A stretch of DNA of 33,952 nt from NCBI GenBank assembly GCA_934196725.1, contig CAKPWR010000029.1:1-33952 (forward strand), given 5' to 3'. The notes under the pieces were generated by a model that was not told the DNA's origin, did not search any database, and saw only the letters and a list, made by a program, of their open reading frames with translations. Numbering within the stretch: position 1 is the first letter of the stretch; the number at the start of each line of letters is the position of its first letter. Source of the stretch: an uncultured Prevotella sp. (GTDB lineage Bacteria; Bacteroidota; Bacteroidia; Bacteroidales; Bacteroidaceae). The position numbers were made by a program, and so were the translations under genes. Shown here piece after piece: positions 22,712 through 30,922 of the stretch.

Positions 22712-23494
22712 ATGAATAAAAAGAATAGTATGAAGATGGTGCTTGCATCAACGGTGATGCTTCTGATGGCAAGTCCTGCCTTTGCCCAGAAATATAAGGT
22801 GGCAAAGGTAGAGAGAACCCGTATATTGGTAGACCAAAAATGGGATGTGCAGCCTGATGCTGAGGCTGCTGAGTTTCTTGCTCCTTACAAGAGCAAGGTG
22901 GATAGCATCATGGGGCCCGTGGTGGGCAGCATTGCTCATGATATGACCCGCCATCGCCCAGAGAGCGAACTTAGCAACCTGCTTTGCGATATCCTGGTAT
23001 GGGGCGGCAGGCAGTTTGACGAGCAGCCTGTATTCTCTGTCTATAATATGGGCGGCATCAGAAGCAATCTCGCAAAAGGCAAGATTACGGTGGGTGATGT
23101 AAACGACATGGCTCCTTTCGAGAACAAGATCTGTTTCCTCACTCTGACCGGTGACAAGGTGCTCGAACTCTTCCAGCAGATAGCCCATCGTGGCGGTGAA
23201 GGCCTGAGCAGTGCCGTAAGGATGGTAATCACCAGGGAGGGCAAGTTGAAGAGCGTTACCCTGAACGGTGAACCGGTTGATCCACAGAAGAGTTACCGCA
23301 TTGCTACGCTTGATTACCTTGCCGAGGGCAACGACCAGCTCGTGGCTTTCAAGAGCGGTACCGATGTGCTGGCTCCTAAGCAGCGTGAAAACAACGTGCG
23401 CTATATCATCATGAATTATTTCCGCGAGATGATGGCACAGGGCAAGGTAGTGGAATCAAGAATAGAAGGCCGCTGCGTTGTGGTGAATGAATAA
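22712..23494 (+). CDS. Secreted 5'-nucleotidase C-terminal domain protein
   Basis: 260 residues with a signal peptide cleaved after SPAFAQ (about residue 25). The rest matches the 5'-nucleotidase C-terminal (substrate-binding) domain: SELSNLLCDILVWGG, NMGGIRSNLAKG, PFENKICFLTLTGDKVLEL and YRIATLDYLAEGNDQL. The metallophosphatase domain is absent here but is encoded by the next gene. Together they could form a periplasmic nucleotidase that frees nucleosides for salvage. The start at 22712 is fixed by the promoter at 22675-22682 and a typical signal-peptide N-terminus. Confidence 0.88.
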   Translation: MNKKNSMKMVLASTVMLLMASPAFAQKYKVAKVERTRILVDQKWDVQPDAEAAEFLAPYKSKVDSIMGPVVGSIAHDMTRHRPESELSNLLCDILVWGGRQFDEQPVFSVYNMGGIRSNLAKGKITVGDVNDMAPFENKICFLTLTGDKVLELFQQIAHRGGEGLSSAVRMVITREGKLKSVTLNGEPVDPQKSYRIATLDYLAEGNDQLVAFKSGTDVLAPKQRENNVRYIIMNYFREMMAQGKVVESRIEGRCVVVNE

Positions 23495-23548
23495 TTGATA
23501 ATGAATAATTGATAATGAATAATTGATAATGAATAATTTATAATTGAA
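23493..23548. repeat. 14-bp tandem repeat between the two nucleotidase genes
   Basis: Three perfect copies of AATTGATAATGAAT (23493-23506, 23507-23520, 23521-23534) and a diverged fourth (23535-23548). The first copy overlaps the stop codon of the upstream gene, and the array ends 8 bp before the downstream ATG. Confidence 0.9.
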
Positions 23549-23555
23549 AATTCAG

Positions 23556-24452
23556 ATGAAACATACATTATTATATATCGGTCTGGTTCTGGCATCTTTC
23601 GTGATGCAGCCAGCTACTGTTCAGGCTAAGGCTCCAAAGCAGGCTAAGGCTAAGAAGGAGGCGAAGGTTGTCAAGCAGCTTGTGGTGCTCCATACCAATG
23701 ATACTCACTCCTGCGTGATGCCTATCAATCCCAACCTCGCAGATACTGCGACAGCCAATCGTGGCGGTTTTCTCCGTCGTGTGGCTATGATCAAGGAGGA
23801 GCGCAAGCAGGATCCTGATCTTCTGCTCTTTGACAGTGGCGACTTCTCGCAGGGTTCACCTTATTATTCTCTCTTCAAGGGCGATGTTGAGGTTGGCTTG
23901 ATGAACGAGATGAAGTATGATGCTGCTACCATCGGCAATCATGAGTTCGATTTCGGAATCGACAACATGGTTCGTCTCTTCAGGATGGCGAAGTTCCCGA
24001 TAGTATGCTCTAATTATGATTTTACGGGTACCGAACTTGCCCAAATCGTCAAGCCATACGTCGTGTTGAACCGCAAGGGCTTGAAGATTGGTGTCTTCGG
24101 TCTTGGTCCGGAACTGGCGGGATTGGTAACTGAAAAGAACTACGGTTGCATCAAGTATCTCGACCCAATAGAAAAGGCAAAGGAGATGACGGAGATTCTG
24201 AAGAAGAAGGAGAAGTGTGATGTCATCATCTGCATCTCTCATCTGGGATGGAAGATTGATGGCATTGATGATTCGGAAGTGGCTCCAGCCACCCGCGACA
24301 TCGACCTGATATTGGGTGGTCATAGTCATACCTACTTCAAGCAGCTGGAATATCTGAATAATCTCGATGGCAAACCTGTTCCGGTAGACCAGAACGGCAA
24401 GAATGCCATCTGGGTAGGCAAGATGACATTGGATATTGTGAAGAATAAATAA
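23556..24452 (+). CDS. Secreted metallophosphatase, catalytic half of a split 5'-nucleotidase
   Basis: 298 residues with a signal peptide (cut after VQA, about residue 25) and a short Lys/Ala linker. All five calcineurin-like metal motifs are visible in order: LHTNDTHS, DSGDFSQGS, GNHEFDFG, ISHLGW and GGHSHTY. The C-terminal substrate domain of ordinary 5'-nucleotidases is missing and is supplied by the preceding gene. A TTG 12 bp upstream is in frame, but the ATG at 23556 gives the better signal peptide. It ends before a strong bidirectional terminator. Confidence 0.9.
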   Translation: MKHTLLYIGLVLASFVMQPATVQAKAPKQAKAKKEAKVVKQLVVLHTNDTHSCVMPINPNLADTATANRGGFLRRVAMIKEERKQDPDLLLFDSGDFSQGSPYYSLFKGDVEVGLMNEMKYDAATIGNHEFDFGIDNMVRLFRMAKFPIVCSNYDFTGTELAQIVKPYVVLNRKGLKIGVFGLGPELAGLVTEKNYGCIKYLDPIEKAKEMTEILKKKEKCDVIICISHLGWKIDGIDDSEVAPATRDIDLILGGHSHTYFKQLEYLNNLDGKPVPVDQNGKNAIWVGKMTLDIVKNK

Positions 24453-24470
24453 AACTTATACAAAGACAAA

Positions 24471-24515
24471 ATACAAAAAGACTCCTCGAAAGCTCGGGGA
24501 GTCTTTTTGTATTTT
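24471..24515. terminator. Bidirectional intrinsic terminator between metallophosphatase and GH43 genes
   Basis: Perfect 15-bp arms ATACAAAAAGACTCC (24471-24485) and GGAGTCTTTTTGTAT (24498-24512) plus an inner CGA/TCG. U-rich tracts flank both sides, so it serves both convergent genes. Confidence 0.92.
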
Positions 24516-24536
24516 TATGTCTTATAATGATATCTG

Positions 24537-26207
24537 TTATTCCTTGTTGGAAGAAGCATAGAGTCCGATGCAGGCACCGATGAAGCCACCGCTCTTCTGG
24601 GTGCTCAGGTTGCTGGCATCAACGCCTTTGGCGAGCAACTGCCAGTCACCGCCTTCCTCTGCATAATAGAAATCGTAATATCTGTCATGACCTTCCACCT
24701 TCAGCTTCAACTTGCCAGCCTTGATAGGAGCAGAAGCAATGAGGGCATTGTTCTTCTCGGCACGGGTCAGGGTAATCATCAGCTTGCCCTTCTTCATGGT
24801 CTTGCCCAGTACGAAGTTGTAATCTTCCTTCTGGATAAGTGACAAACCTGCAATTTCCTTGTCGTTGCGAGGAGTGAAGTTGATTTCAGTCTCGGCTGTG
24901 AAGGTTCCGTGCTGCTGACGAGCCCAGATGGCTGACATCGGTTCACGCTTGTAGACATTGCCCGGCAGGAGATTGAACTTCAATTTGCCGTTTTCTACCT
25001 TGTAGCAGTCTACGAAGTCGCGGAGGAACATCCAACGTGGATTCAAATCCTTCAGACCAACACCGTTGTCGGCTGTATCGAAGTTATCCACATAGCTGAA
25101 GTTGCCCGAGAACTCATTCTTCTCTGCTGGCTTCAAGCCTGCCTTTTCGCCTACTGTAGAGATAGGAGTGTTCTTGGCAAGAATCTCTGGCCATCCATCC
25201 TTCCATGTTACCGGCAGGAGATAAGTATCGCGACCTGTGTTGTACATATCTTCCTCGTATGGGCGGCAAGCCAGGAACACAGCCCACCAGTTGCCCTTGC
25301 CATCTTCTACGATATCGGCATGTCCGGCACTTGATACAGGGTCCTTGCGGTTAGGATCCAAGCCTGTGCGCTGGGTGAGGATAGGGTTGTTAGGGCATTC
25401 CTCCCATGGACCCATCGGATTCTTGGCACGGAGGATTACCTCGCTGTGCCATCCGCCTGTACCGCCTTCTGCACACATCAGATAATAGAACTTGCCCTTC
25501 TTGAAGAGGTGTGGACCCTCAATCCAGATAGGACGTGCCTCAACATGGGTTCCGCCACGCAGAATCTCCTTGAAGTCGCCCTTGATGCTGTCGCCCTTCA
25601 CGTCGAATTCGAAGCAGCGGATAGCACGCTGGCCCTCATAGTCGGCACCGCCTACCACCGGACCGTTATGCACGATGTAGCCCTTGCCGTTGTCATCGAA
25701 GAAGAAGCTAGGGTCGATGCCGTCAATCTTCTTCAGATAAATAGGTTCGCTCCAGCCCTTGGATGGGTCCTTTGACTTGACGAAGAAGTTGCCGGCTCCC
25801 ACGTTGGTGGTGATCATATAGAACGTCTTGTTCTTCTTGTTATAGCTGATGGCTGGTGCGAAGATACCGCCTGATATGCGCTGTCCCTTCAGAGGCACCT
25901 GCGATTGGCGGGTGAGCACATGTCCGGCAGGAGTCCAGTTTACCAGGTCCTTGCTGGTTGAGAGAGGCACACCAGGGAAGAAGGTGAAGGATGAGTTCAC
26001 CAGATAGTAGGTGTCACCCGCACGGCAGAGGGATGGGTCTGGATAGAATCCTGCCAATACTGGATTGTAGTACTGATGCGTTTTGTCTATCTCGACATTG
26101 AAACGGGCATCATTGCCGGCATACTTGAAGTAGTCGAACTCTGCTGTCTGTGCCTGCGCTCCTGCTGCAAGCATCATCGAAAGCGATAAGATTGCTAATT
26201 TCTTCAT
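24537..26207 (-). CDS. Secreted glycoside hydrolase family 43 enzyme (beta-xylosidase / alpha-L-arabinofuranosidase type)
   Basis: 556 residues with a signal peptide cleaved after AQAQ (about residue 20). The five-bladed propeller comes first, with the three GH43 acidic residues in place: FYPDPS (Asp57, base), DGIDPS (Asp165) and IEGPHLF (Glu230, acid). From about residue 365 a beta-sandwich (FSGNFSYVDNFDT..., FIGACIGLYAS at the end) matches the C-terminal domain common in xylosidase-type GH43. It should release xylose or arabinose from hemicellulose fragments in the periplasm or at the surface. The start at 26207 is taken because the frame upstream of it contains a terminator and promoter. 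Substrate is not certain. Confidence 0.92.
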   Translation of the reverse strand: MKKLAILSLSMMLAAGAQAQTAEFDYFKYAGNDARFNVEIDKTHQYYNPVLAGFYPDPSLCRAGDTYYLVNSSFTFFPGVPLSTSKDLVNWTPAGHVLTRQSQVPLKGQRISGGIFAPAISYNKKNKTFYMITTNVGAGNFFVKSKDPSKGWSEPIYLKKIDGIDPSFFFDDNGKGYIVHNGPVVGGADYEGQRAIRCFEFDVKGDSIKGDFKEILRGGTHVEARPIWIEGPHLFKKGKFYYLMCAEGGTGGWHSEVILRAKNPMGPWEECPNNPILTQRTGLDPNRKDPVSSAGHADIVEDGKGNWWAVFLACRPYEEDMYNTGRDTYLLPVTWKDGWPEILAKNTPISTVGEKAGLKPAEKNEFSGNFSYVDNFDTADNGVGLKDLNPRWMFLRDFVDCYKVENGKLKFNLLPGNVYKREPMSAIWARQQHGTFTAETEINFTPRNDKEIAGLSLIQKEDYNFVLGKTMKKGKLMITLTRAEKNNALIASAPIKAGKLKLKVEGHDRYYDFYYAEEGGDWQLLAKGVDASNLSTQKSGGFIGACIGLYASSNKE

Positions 26208-26236
26208 TATGATTTGTTGATTTTTAAAGATTATAC

Positions 26237-26291
26237 AAAAAATTGCAGCGGAAAACCAGGGAGAGAATCCATACTGGTTTTTCCGCTGCAA
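26237..26291 (-). terminator. Intrinsic terminator after the HTCS gene, overlapping the GH43 promoter
   Basis: On the minus strand an arm of 18 nt (26291-26274, starting TTGCAGCGG) pairs with an arm of 17 nt (26259-26243), with one bulged A and a 14-nt loop, and is followed by six T (26242-26237). It lies 114 bp past the HTCS stop. Confidence 0.8.
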
Positions 26292-26296
26292 AGTTA
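26289..26296 (-). promoter_or_regulatory. -7 box of the GH43 gene, nested at the edge of a terminator
   Basis: The minus strand reads TAACTTTGCA. The predicted transcript start (near 26283) falls inside the first arm of the terminator, so GH43 transcripts would lack much of that arm and escape termination. No -33 box. GTTACA-type elements lie upstream, at 26327, 26368 and 26396. Confidence 0.6.
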
Positions 26297-26326
26297 CGGT
26301 TTTATTCGCAATCTTTCGTTGTGAAA

Positions 26327-26403
26327 TGTAACCAAGACTTTTTTCTACGTTTCATAAAGTCTTGTTTTTGTTACATATTCTTTTTTTTCTACTTTCTGTT
26401 ACA
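26327..26403 (-). promoter_or_regulatory. Cluster of GTTACA elements upstream of GH43
   Basis: TGTAAC (26327-26332), TTGTTACA (26368-26375) and CTGTTACA (26396-26403). The core is shared with elements before GH5/HTCS and susC, so these may be HTCS sites. A dyad AGACTT...AAGTCT (about 26335-26363) lies between the first two. Confidence 0.45.
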
Positions 26404-26405
26404 TT

Positions 26406-29400
26406 TTACTCCTTCATGGCATTCATCATGTATTCTCTTGGAGAACAGCCATAGAGGTTCTTGAACATGGTGCTGAAACTGGCCGAATTGGAGAAGCCGC
26501 AAGCGTACATCACGTCGGTGATGCTCTGCTTGCCATCCTTGAGCAACTTGGCTGCCTGCTGCAGACGGATGTTGCGGATGAAGCTGTGTGGTGTCTGGTT
26601 GGTCAGCTCCTTCATCTTGCGGTGCAGGTGCACGCGGCTGATGCCCACCTTCTGTGCTATCATGTCCACACTGAGGTCGGAATCGCCGATGTTCTCGTTG
26701 ATAACCGCCATCACACGCTGCATCAGTGCATCGTCTGGAGTCTGTATTTCCTTGTGCTCTACTTGGTGATTCTGGCTTTCATTGCCCGTGAACTTATTGC
26801 GTAAAGTGCGGCGCACGGTGAGCAGGTTGATGATGTTGCGGCGCAGGATGTCCATGTTGAACGGCTTCAGGATGTAGGCATCGGCACCGGTCTGCAATCC
26901 TTCCAGCTGGTCTTCCTCACGGCTCTTGGCTGTGAGCAGGATGATAGGCACATCGTTGGTATTGATGTTTGATTTCAGCTTGGCGCAGAGGGTGGTTCCG
27001 TCCATTTCCGGCATCATTATGTCGCTGATGATGAGGTCAGGCTTATTCTTCAGAATCTCGTTCAGCGCCACCTTTCCGTTAGGGTAGGTGCGGATTTTGA
27101 AGTCATTGGAGAGCTGGGTCTTCAGGTAATCCTGAATATCCTCTTCGTCTTCCACAATCACGATTTCAGCCTTGGCTCCTTTGGCTGAGGCTGAGGTAGT
27201 ATCGGAATTGTTCAAGGTTTCGGCTGACCGGTCATTGTTTTCTGCCAGCTGTTCTTCCTGTTCTGCTTCTGCAAGTTCCATATTCTCTTTTTCCTTCACC
27301 TCTTCTTCCTCGATGAGTTCTTCTGGCTTGAGATGATCCTTGCCCAATGGGATGCGGATGATGAATTCGCTTCCGTGCTCAAACTTGCTCCCCTTCTCGC
27401 CCTCGTTGTTGCGGGCAGAGATGGTACCGTAGTGCAGTTCCACGAGCGAACGGGTTAGGTCGAGACCGATTCCTGTACCGATGTTGCGGTCGTTAGGGTC
27501 GTTAGGACTCTGGTAGAAGCGTTGGAAGATGGTTTCCAGTTTATCCTTCGGTATGCCGATACCGCTGTCCTTGATGCTGATGTAGGCATGGTGGTCGGTA
27601 TGGGTGAGCGAGAGGAGAATATGACCTGCTGTTGGGGTAAACTTGAAGGCGTTCGACAGGATGTTGATTATCACCTTGTCGAAGTTGTTGCGGTCTATCC
27701 ATACAGAAAGCTCTTCGCTGTCATGCTGGTATTCGAAGTCGATGCTCTTAGCCACGGCTTGCTGCCTAAAGAGACTATATTCATCATTGATGAACGAAAC
27801 CATATCGGTCTTGCACATACGCATTACCATCTGTCCCTTGTCAATCTTTCTCAGGTCCATCATCTGGTTGATGAGGTGGAGGATACGTTCCGAGTTCTTT
27901 CGGATAATCTCGTAGATGCCCTGTCGGTGCGGCTCCTTGTCTTCCTTGATGAGGGAGAGCAGAGGGGTGATGATCAGCGTCAATGGCGTACGGATTTCAT
28001 GACTGATGTTCATGAAGAACTTAATCTTTGCTTCACTCATTTCCTCGGCATGGATGTGCTGCTGCAGGGTGAGACGGTCTTCTTCCTGGCGTTTGCGATG
28101 ACGCATATAGAGCACGATGGCTGCCACGAACATCAGGAGATAGAAGAGTTTTGCCCAGAAGCTGGCATACCAGGCTGGGTGAACAATGATAGTGAACGCA
28201 TTGACCGGCGTTTCATAGCCATTGCAGATTGCCTTGATGCGGAAGTCGTATCTACCTGGTGCCATGTGGGAGAACGCCAATTCGTTCTGCCCAACTGGCA
28301 CAATTCGCCATGTTTCTCCATTGATGCTGTAGGCATAGCTTATCTGCTCCACATCATTATAGGTGAGAGTGGAGAGCTGGAGAGAGAACGAGTTGTCATC
28401 GTGTGAGAGTTGAAACTCCTTGCTGACAGTAACCCTGTCTTCTGTAATGGTATAGCTACCTGATTCCATACCAGGAATAACGGCTGTGTTGTTCACGAGA
28501 AAACCAGAGATAACTACCTTTGCCTGCCAAGGATGCTGCCTTACCTTGTCTGCCTGGAACCAGTTCAGACCACCGGAACCACCCATCAGGATTACCTTCT
28601 TTCCCCAGGTGGTGCATACGGACGCATCGCTGAACTCATTGCTCTGCAAGCCGCTTTCGGCATAGTACTTGATAATCTTGCCATTCTCCGGGTCCAGCTG
28701 GTTGAGACCAACCGTTGTTCCTATCCATATCTTGCCAAGGTTATCTTCTGTGATACTGGCAACACTATTGTCCGTGAGTCCATTAGCTGTAGAATAGAAC
28801 TTAGGCTTGATGCCTTTCTTGAAATCAAAGCAGAAGGCACCATCCTCAGTTCCATACCAGACGCGGTCTTTGCTGTCTGTAAACACACAATGGGAGAATC
28901 CGTTCTTGTTCATACAGTTGATTCCCCTGAAGGTAGAAATCCAGCTGTTGCGCTTCCGGTCAAGACATGCCAGACCAACAGAGGTGGCTACATATACCAG
29001 ATTGCCATCCTTGGAGAAGGATAGTCTGGAGGTATAATCGTTGGGGAGGCAGTTGGCATTGAGGTTGTTTTCAGTTCCATATTTAGCCCTATAGTTCTTT
29101 CTGCTTCCGTCCTTTCCCAGGCAGAAGAGACCGGCTCCCATGGTGCCTATCCAGAGATTGCCCTGTGGGTCTTGGTTGATGCCGAAGATGCCTATTGATT
29201 TGCTGATGCCTAAATCTACCGGATGGAAGATGCCGGCAGCATCAAGATATCCCAATCCGTCGGAATAGGTACCCACCCAGGTTTTCCCGTCGCTGTCCTT
29301 GCAAAGGGCGAGGATGGTAGTCTGTTCCAGAAAATGTCCCTGTACGGTGCGGGTTCCAATATTAAATAGGTATAGACCGTCCTTGTCAGTACCTACCCAA

Positions 29401-30494
29401 ACCTGGTCTCCCTGGTTTACGCAAAGGCTGGTTATGGAATTTTCGCCTATCACATTGCGGTTGCCCAGTCGGAATCCCATATAGTTGAAGTCGTTCTGGG
29501 TGTTTCCCTGCATGAACACACCTTTCTGCATCATGCTCACCCAGATATTGCCTCTGTTATCCTCTATGATACTTGTAATCTTGCTCTTGGCAAGATTTAC
29601 CAGTCGGCTGAAGAGCGGGTTGTCCTGTACGATGCCCGTCTTCGGGTCGTATACGCAGATACCCATTCCGTCGCTTCCGATATAAAGCAGGTTGTTGCGA
29701 CTGATGTAGATGTTGTCGATAGGCAGGTTGCCGATGTTGGGTATTCTGGCAAAGACGTTGCTGCCGTTTTTGAGTACATATACGCCTTTATCTTTGGTTG
29801 CCAGATAGAAATTGCCAAAGTCATCCTGCTGGATGTCCTGTATGGTCAGTCCTTCTGTTCCATGGAAGCGGGATGTTATTTTCCCGTTTTTTTCCTTGCG
29901 ATGCAGTCTTCCGTCTTCTGTGATAATCCAGAGTCTGCCCTGTTTGTCTTCCAATAATTTGTGTATGTGTTTCAGCTTTTCCACATCCCCTTTCATGGCA
30001 TGGCATTCCTGGGCATCCGGCTTTTTGAGCAGGATGCCATATCCGGATGTTCCAACGGCAATATCCTTGTTTCTGAGTGAGTAAACCTGGGTTACGTATG
30101 TGGTGAGTTCCTTGCCTTTTGAGTCGAGCATAGGAATCTTGCGGAATTCACTTCCCGTATAAGCCAACAGGGAGTTGTTGGTACCTAATATAATATGTCC
30201 CTTATCATCCTGGGTGATGCAGTTGATGTAGTTGCTGTTCAGCCCCTGGCTGTTGGCAAGCTCTTTCTTCATGATAGAGATGTGATAACCATCATAAGCA
30301 TTCAGTCCGTTACGGGTAGCAATCCAGATAAAGCCACTCTTATCCTGGAACACCTGTGTAGCAAGATTGCTTGAGAGTTGATTGTCTGTATTGAACAGTT
30401 TTCCGCTCTGTCCCCATGACGGGAGGATAGAGAAAGCTGATAGGATAAGTATCAGAAGGATACTTTTCACGACTAATTGGCATTTTGTATTCAT
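26406..30494 (-). CDS. Hybrid two-component system sensor/regulator (HTCS)
   Basis: 1362 residues. In order: signal peptide (~1-29), a periplasmic two-propeller sensor of regulator-propeller repeats (GFIWIATRNGLNAYDG and many W-I-G-T repeats to about 690), a Y_Y_Y-like domain (LAFSHMAPGRYDFRIKA), one membrane helix (LFYLLMFVAAIVLYMRHRK), His kinase with NISHEIRTP, ATPase N, G1 and G2 boxes (NILSNAFKF, DSGIGIPKD, GTGIGL), an acidic linker, a receiver (VEDEEDI, ISDIMMPEMD, LLTAKS) and a C-terminal AraC-type HTH (about 1260-1362). It senses a glycan fragment and activates its locus. The start at 30494 gives a signal peptide and lies after the promoter. Confidence 0.96.
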   Translation of the reverse strand: MNTKCQLVVKSILLILILSAFSILPSWGQSGKLFNTDNQLSSNLATQVFQDKSGFIWIATRNGLNAYDGYHISIMKKELANSQGLNSNYINCITQDDKGHIILGTNNSLLAYTGSEFRKIPMLDSKGKELTTYVTQVYSLRNKDIAVGTSGYGILLKKPDAQECHAMKGDVEKLKHIHKLLEDKQGRLWIITEDGRLHRKEKNGKITSRFHGTEGLTIQDIQQDDFGNFYLATKDKGVYVLKNGSNVFARIPNIGNLPIDNIYISRNNLLYIGSDGMGICVYDPKTGIVQDNPLFSRLVNLAKSKITSIIEDNRGNIWVSMMQKGVFMQGNTQNDFNYMGFRLGNRNVIGENSITSLCVNQGDQVWVGTDKDGLYLFNIGTRTVQGHFLEQTTILALCKDSDGKTWVGTYSDGLGYLDAAGIFHPVDLGISKSIGIFGINQDPQGNLWIGTMGAGLFCLGKDGSRKNYRAKYGTENNLNANCLPNDYTSRLSFSKDGNLVYVATSVGLACLDRKRNSWISTFRGINCMNKNGFSHCVFTDSKDRVWYGTEDGAFCFDFKKGIKPKFYSTANGLTDNSVASITEDNLGKIWIGTTVGLNQLDPENGKIIKYYAESGLQSNEFSDASVCTTWGKKVILMGGSGGLNWFQADKVRQHPWQAKVVISGFLVNNTAVIPGMESGSYTITEDRVTVSKEFQLSHDDNSFSLQLSTLTYNDVEQISYAYSINGETWRIVPVGQNELAFSHMAPGRYDFRIKAICNGYETPVNAFTIIVHPAWYASFWAKLFYLLMFVAAIVLYMRHRKRQEEDRLTLQQHIHAEEMSEAKIKFFMNISHEIRTPLTLIITPLLSLIKEDKEPHRQGIYEIIRKNSERILHLINQMMDLRKIDKGQMVMRMCKTDMVSFINDEYSLFRQQAVAKSIDFEYQHDSEELSVWIDRNNFDKVIINILSNAFKFTPTAGHILLSLTHTDHHAYISIKDSGIGIPKDKLETIFQRFYQSPNDPNDRNIGTGIGLDLTRSLVELHYGTISARNNEGEKGSKFEHGSEFIIRIPLGKDHLKPEELIEEEEVKEKENMELAEAEQEEQLAENNDRSAETLNNSDTTSASAKGAKAEIVIVEDEEDIQDYLKTQLSNDFKIRTYPNGKVALNEILKNKPDLIISDIMMPEMDGTTLCAKLKSNINTNDVPIILLTAKSREEDQLEGLQTGADAYILKPFNMDILRRNIINLLTVRRTLRNKFTGNESQNHQVEHKEIQTPDDALMQRVMAVINENIGDSDLSVDMIAQKVGISRVHLHRKMKELTNQTPHSFIRNIRLQQAAKLLKDGKQSITDVMYACGFSNSASFSTMFKNLYGCSPREYMMNAMKE

Positions 30495-30553
30495 TGCTAG
30501 TTTAATCTTTATTGGTTTATTATCAAAGCTTGTTGATAGCTTTATTCTGAGTG

Positions 30554-30584
30554 CAAAAATAAGGCTTTTTTTTGGATTATTCAA
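30554..30584 (-). promoter_or_regulatory. Promoter of the HTCS gene
   Basis: The minus strand has TTG (30584-30582), 20 bp, then TATTTTTG (30561-30554) followed by CA. The predicted leader to the ATG is about 50 nt. It is the only promoter of this locus with a -33 box, which fits constitutive low expression of the sensor. Confidence 0.7.
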
Positions 30585-30604
30585 GTAAAAACAAGTTTTT
30601 TTTG

Positions 30605-30637
30605 CTTTGCGTGATGTAAATGTTACATGTCGCAAAG
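30605..30637. promoter_or_regulatory. 33-bp imperfect palindrome between HTCS and GH5
   Basis: CTTTGCG and ATGTAA (30605-30619) mirror TTACAT and CGCAAAG (30623-30637) around a central ATG; only two positions per arm are unpaired. It lies just upstream of the HTCS -33 box and overlaps the CAAAG of the putative operator, and may be a regulator site for both directions. Confidence 0.6.
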
Positions 30638-30648
30638 TATTTGTTACA
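30633..30648 (+). promoter_or_regulatory. Putative HTCS operator, copy before GH5
   Basis: CAAAGTATTTGTTACA. It matches 15 of 16 bases of the copy before susC (32318-32333). It is 62 bp upstream of the GH5 -7 box and 48 bp upstream of the HTCS -33 box. Confidence 0.6.
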
Positions 30649-30710
30649 CTCTGTAAGTGATTGAAAAAGAAATCGTTACTTCAGAAAAAATACATATTAT
30701 ATAAAAGCAG

Positions 30711-30718
30711 TATCTTTG
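30711..30718 (+). promoter_or_regulatory. -7 box for the GH5 gene
   Basis: TATCTTTG followed by CACC, the same octamer as before susC. No -33 box is found at 19-21 bp. A second TAnnTTTG match (TAGGTTTG, 30730-30737) lies just downstream. The leader is about 200 nt. Confidence 0.6.
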
Positions 30719-30750
30719 CACCAGCAAAATAGGTTTGTTTTTTACATTGA

Positions 30751-30798
30751 TTAGGTTTATTAATAGTTAGGTTTACTAACGGTTAGGTTTAATTTGGT
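30751..30798. repeat. Three 16-bp repeats in the GH5 leader
   Basis: TTAGGTTTATTAATAG (30751-30766), TTAGGTTTACTAACGG (30767-30782) and TTAGGTTTAATTTGGT (30783-30798). Each contains TAGGTTTA, one base away from a TAnnTTTG box. Confidence 0.8.
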
Positions 30799-30814
30799 TT
30801 ATAACATTTAGTAT

Positions 30815-30838
30815 ATCATGTAGCTATAGGCTCATGAT
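30815..30838 (+). promoter_or_regulatory. Hairpin 1 in the GH5 leader
   Basis: ATCATG (30815-30820) pairs with CATGAT (30833-30838), and an inner AGC/GCT pairs after one bulged T. Confidence 0.4.
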
Positions 30839-30853
30839 TAATTGGTTTTCTGA

Positions 30854-30882
30854 GAATGGTGCGTAGTGATTACGCGCCATTC
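30854..30882 (+). promoter_or_regulatory. Hairpin 2 in the GH5 leader
   Basis: GAATGGTGCGTA (30854-30865) pairs over all 12 positions (one G-U) with TACGCGCCATTC (30871-30882), with the loop GTGAT. It ends 40 bp before the GH5 start. The following TATTTAAAAATA is weakly U-rich, so it may stabilise the mRNA or act as an attenuator. Confidence 0.55.
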
Positions 30883-30922
30883 TATTTAAAAATATGATAG
30901 AATCTAAAAACAATAACTAGAT

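Larger units (their letters stand above)
30495..30922. other. 428-bp divergent regulatory gap between HTCS and GH5
   Basis: It contains the HTCS promoter (30554-30584 minus), a 33-bp imperfect palindrome (30605-30637), the CAAAGTATTTGTTACA element (30633-30648), the GH5 -7 box (30711-30718), three 16-bp repeats (30751-30798) and two hairpins (30815-30838, 30854-30882). No further gene is visible. Confidence 0.65.

Noticed and set aside
27522..28406. A 294-codon plus-strand open frame
   Set aside because: It lies wholly antisense to the HTCS kinase region, has no family-like motifs, and its length follows from codon bias of the real gene on the other strand.
30495..30635. Longer N-terminus for HTCS
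   Set aside because: It would contain the HTCS promoter and part of the palindrome, and would bury the signal peptide.
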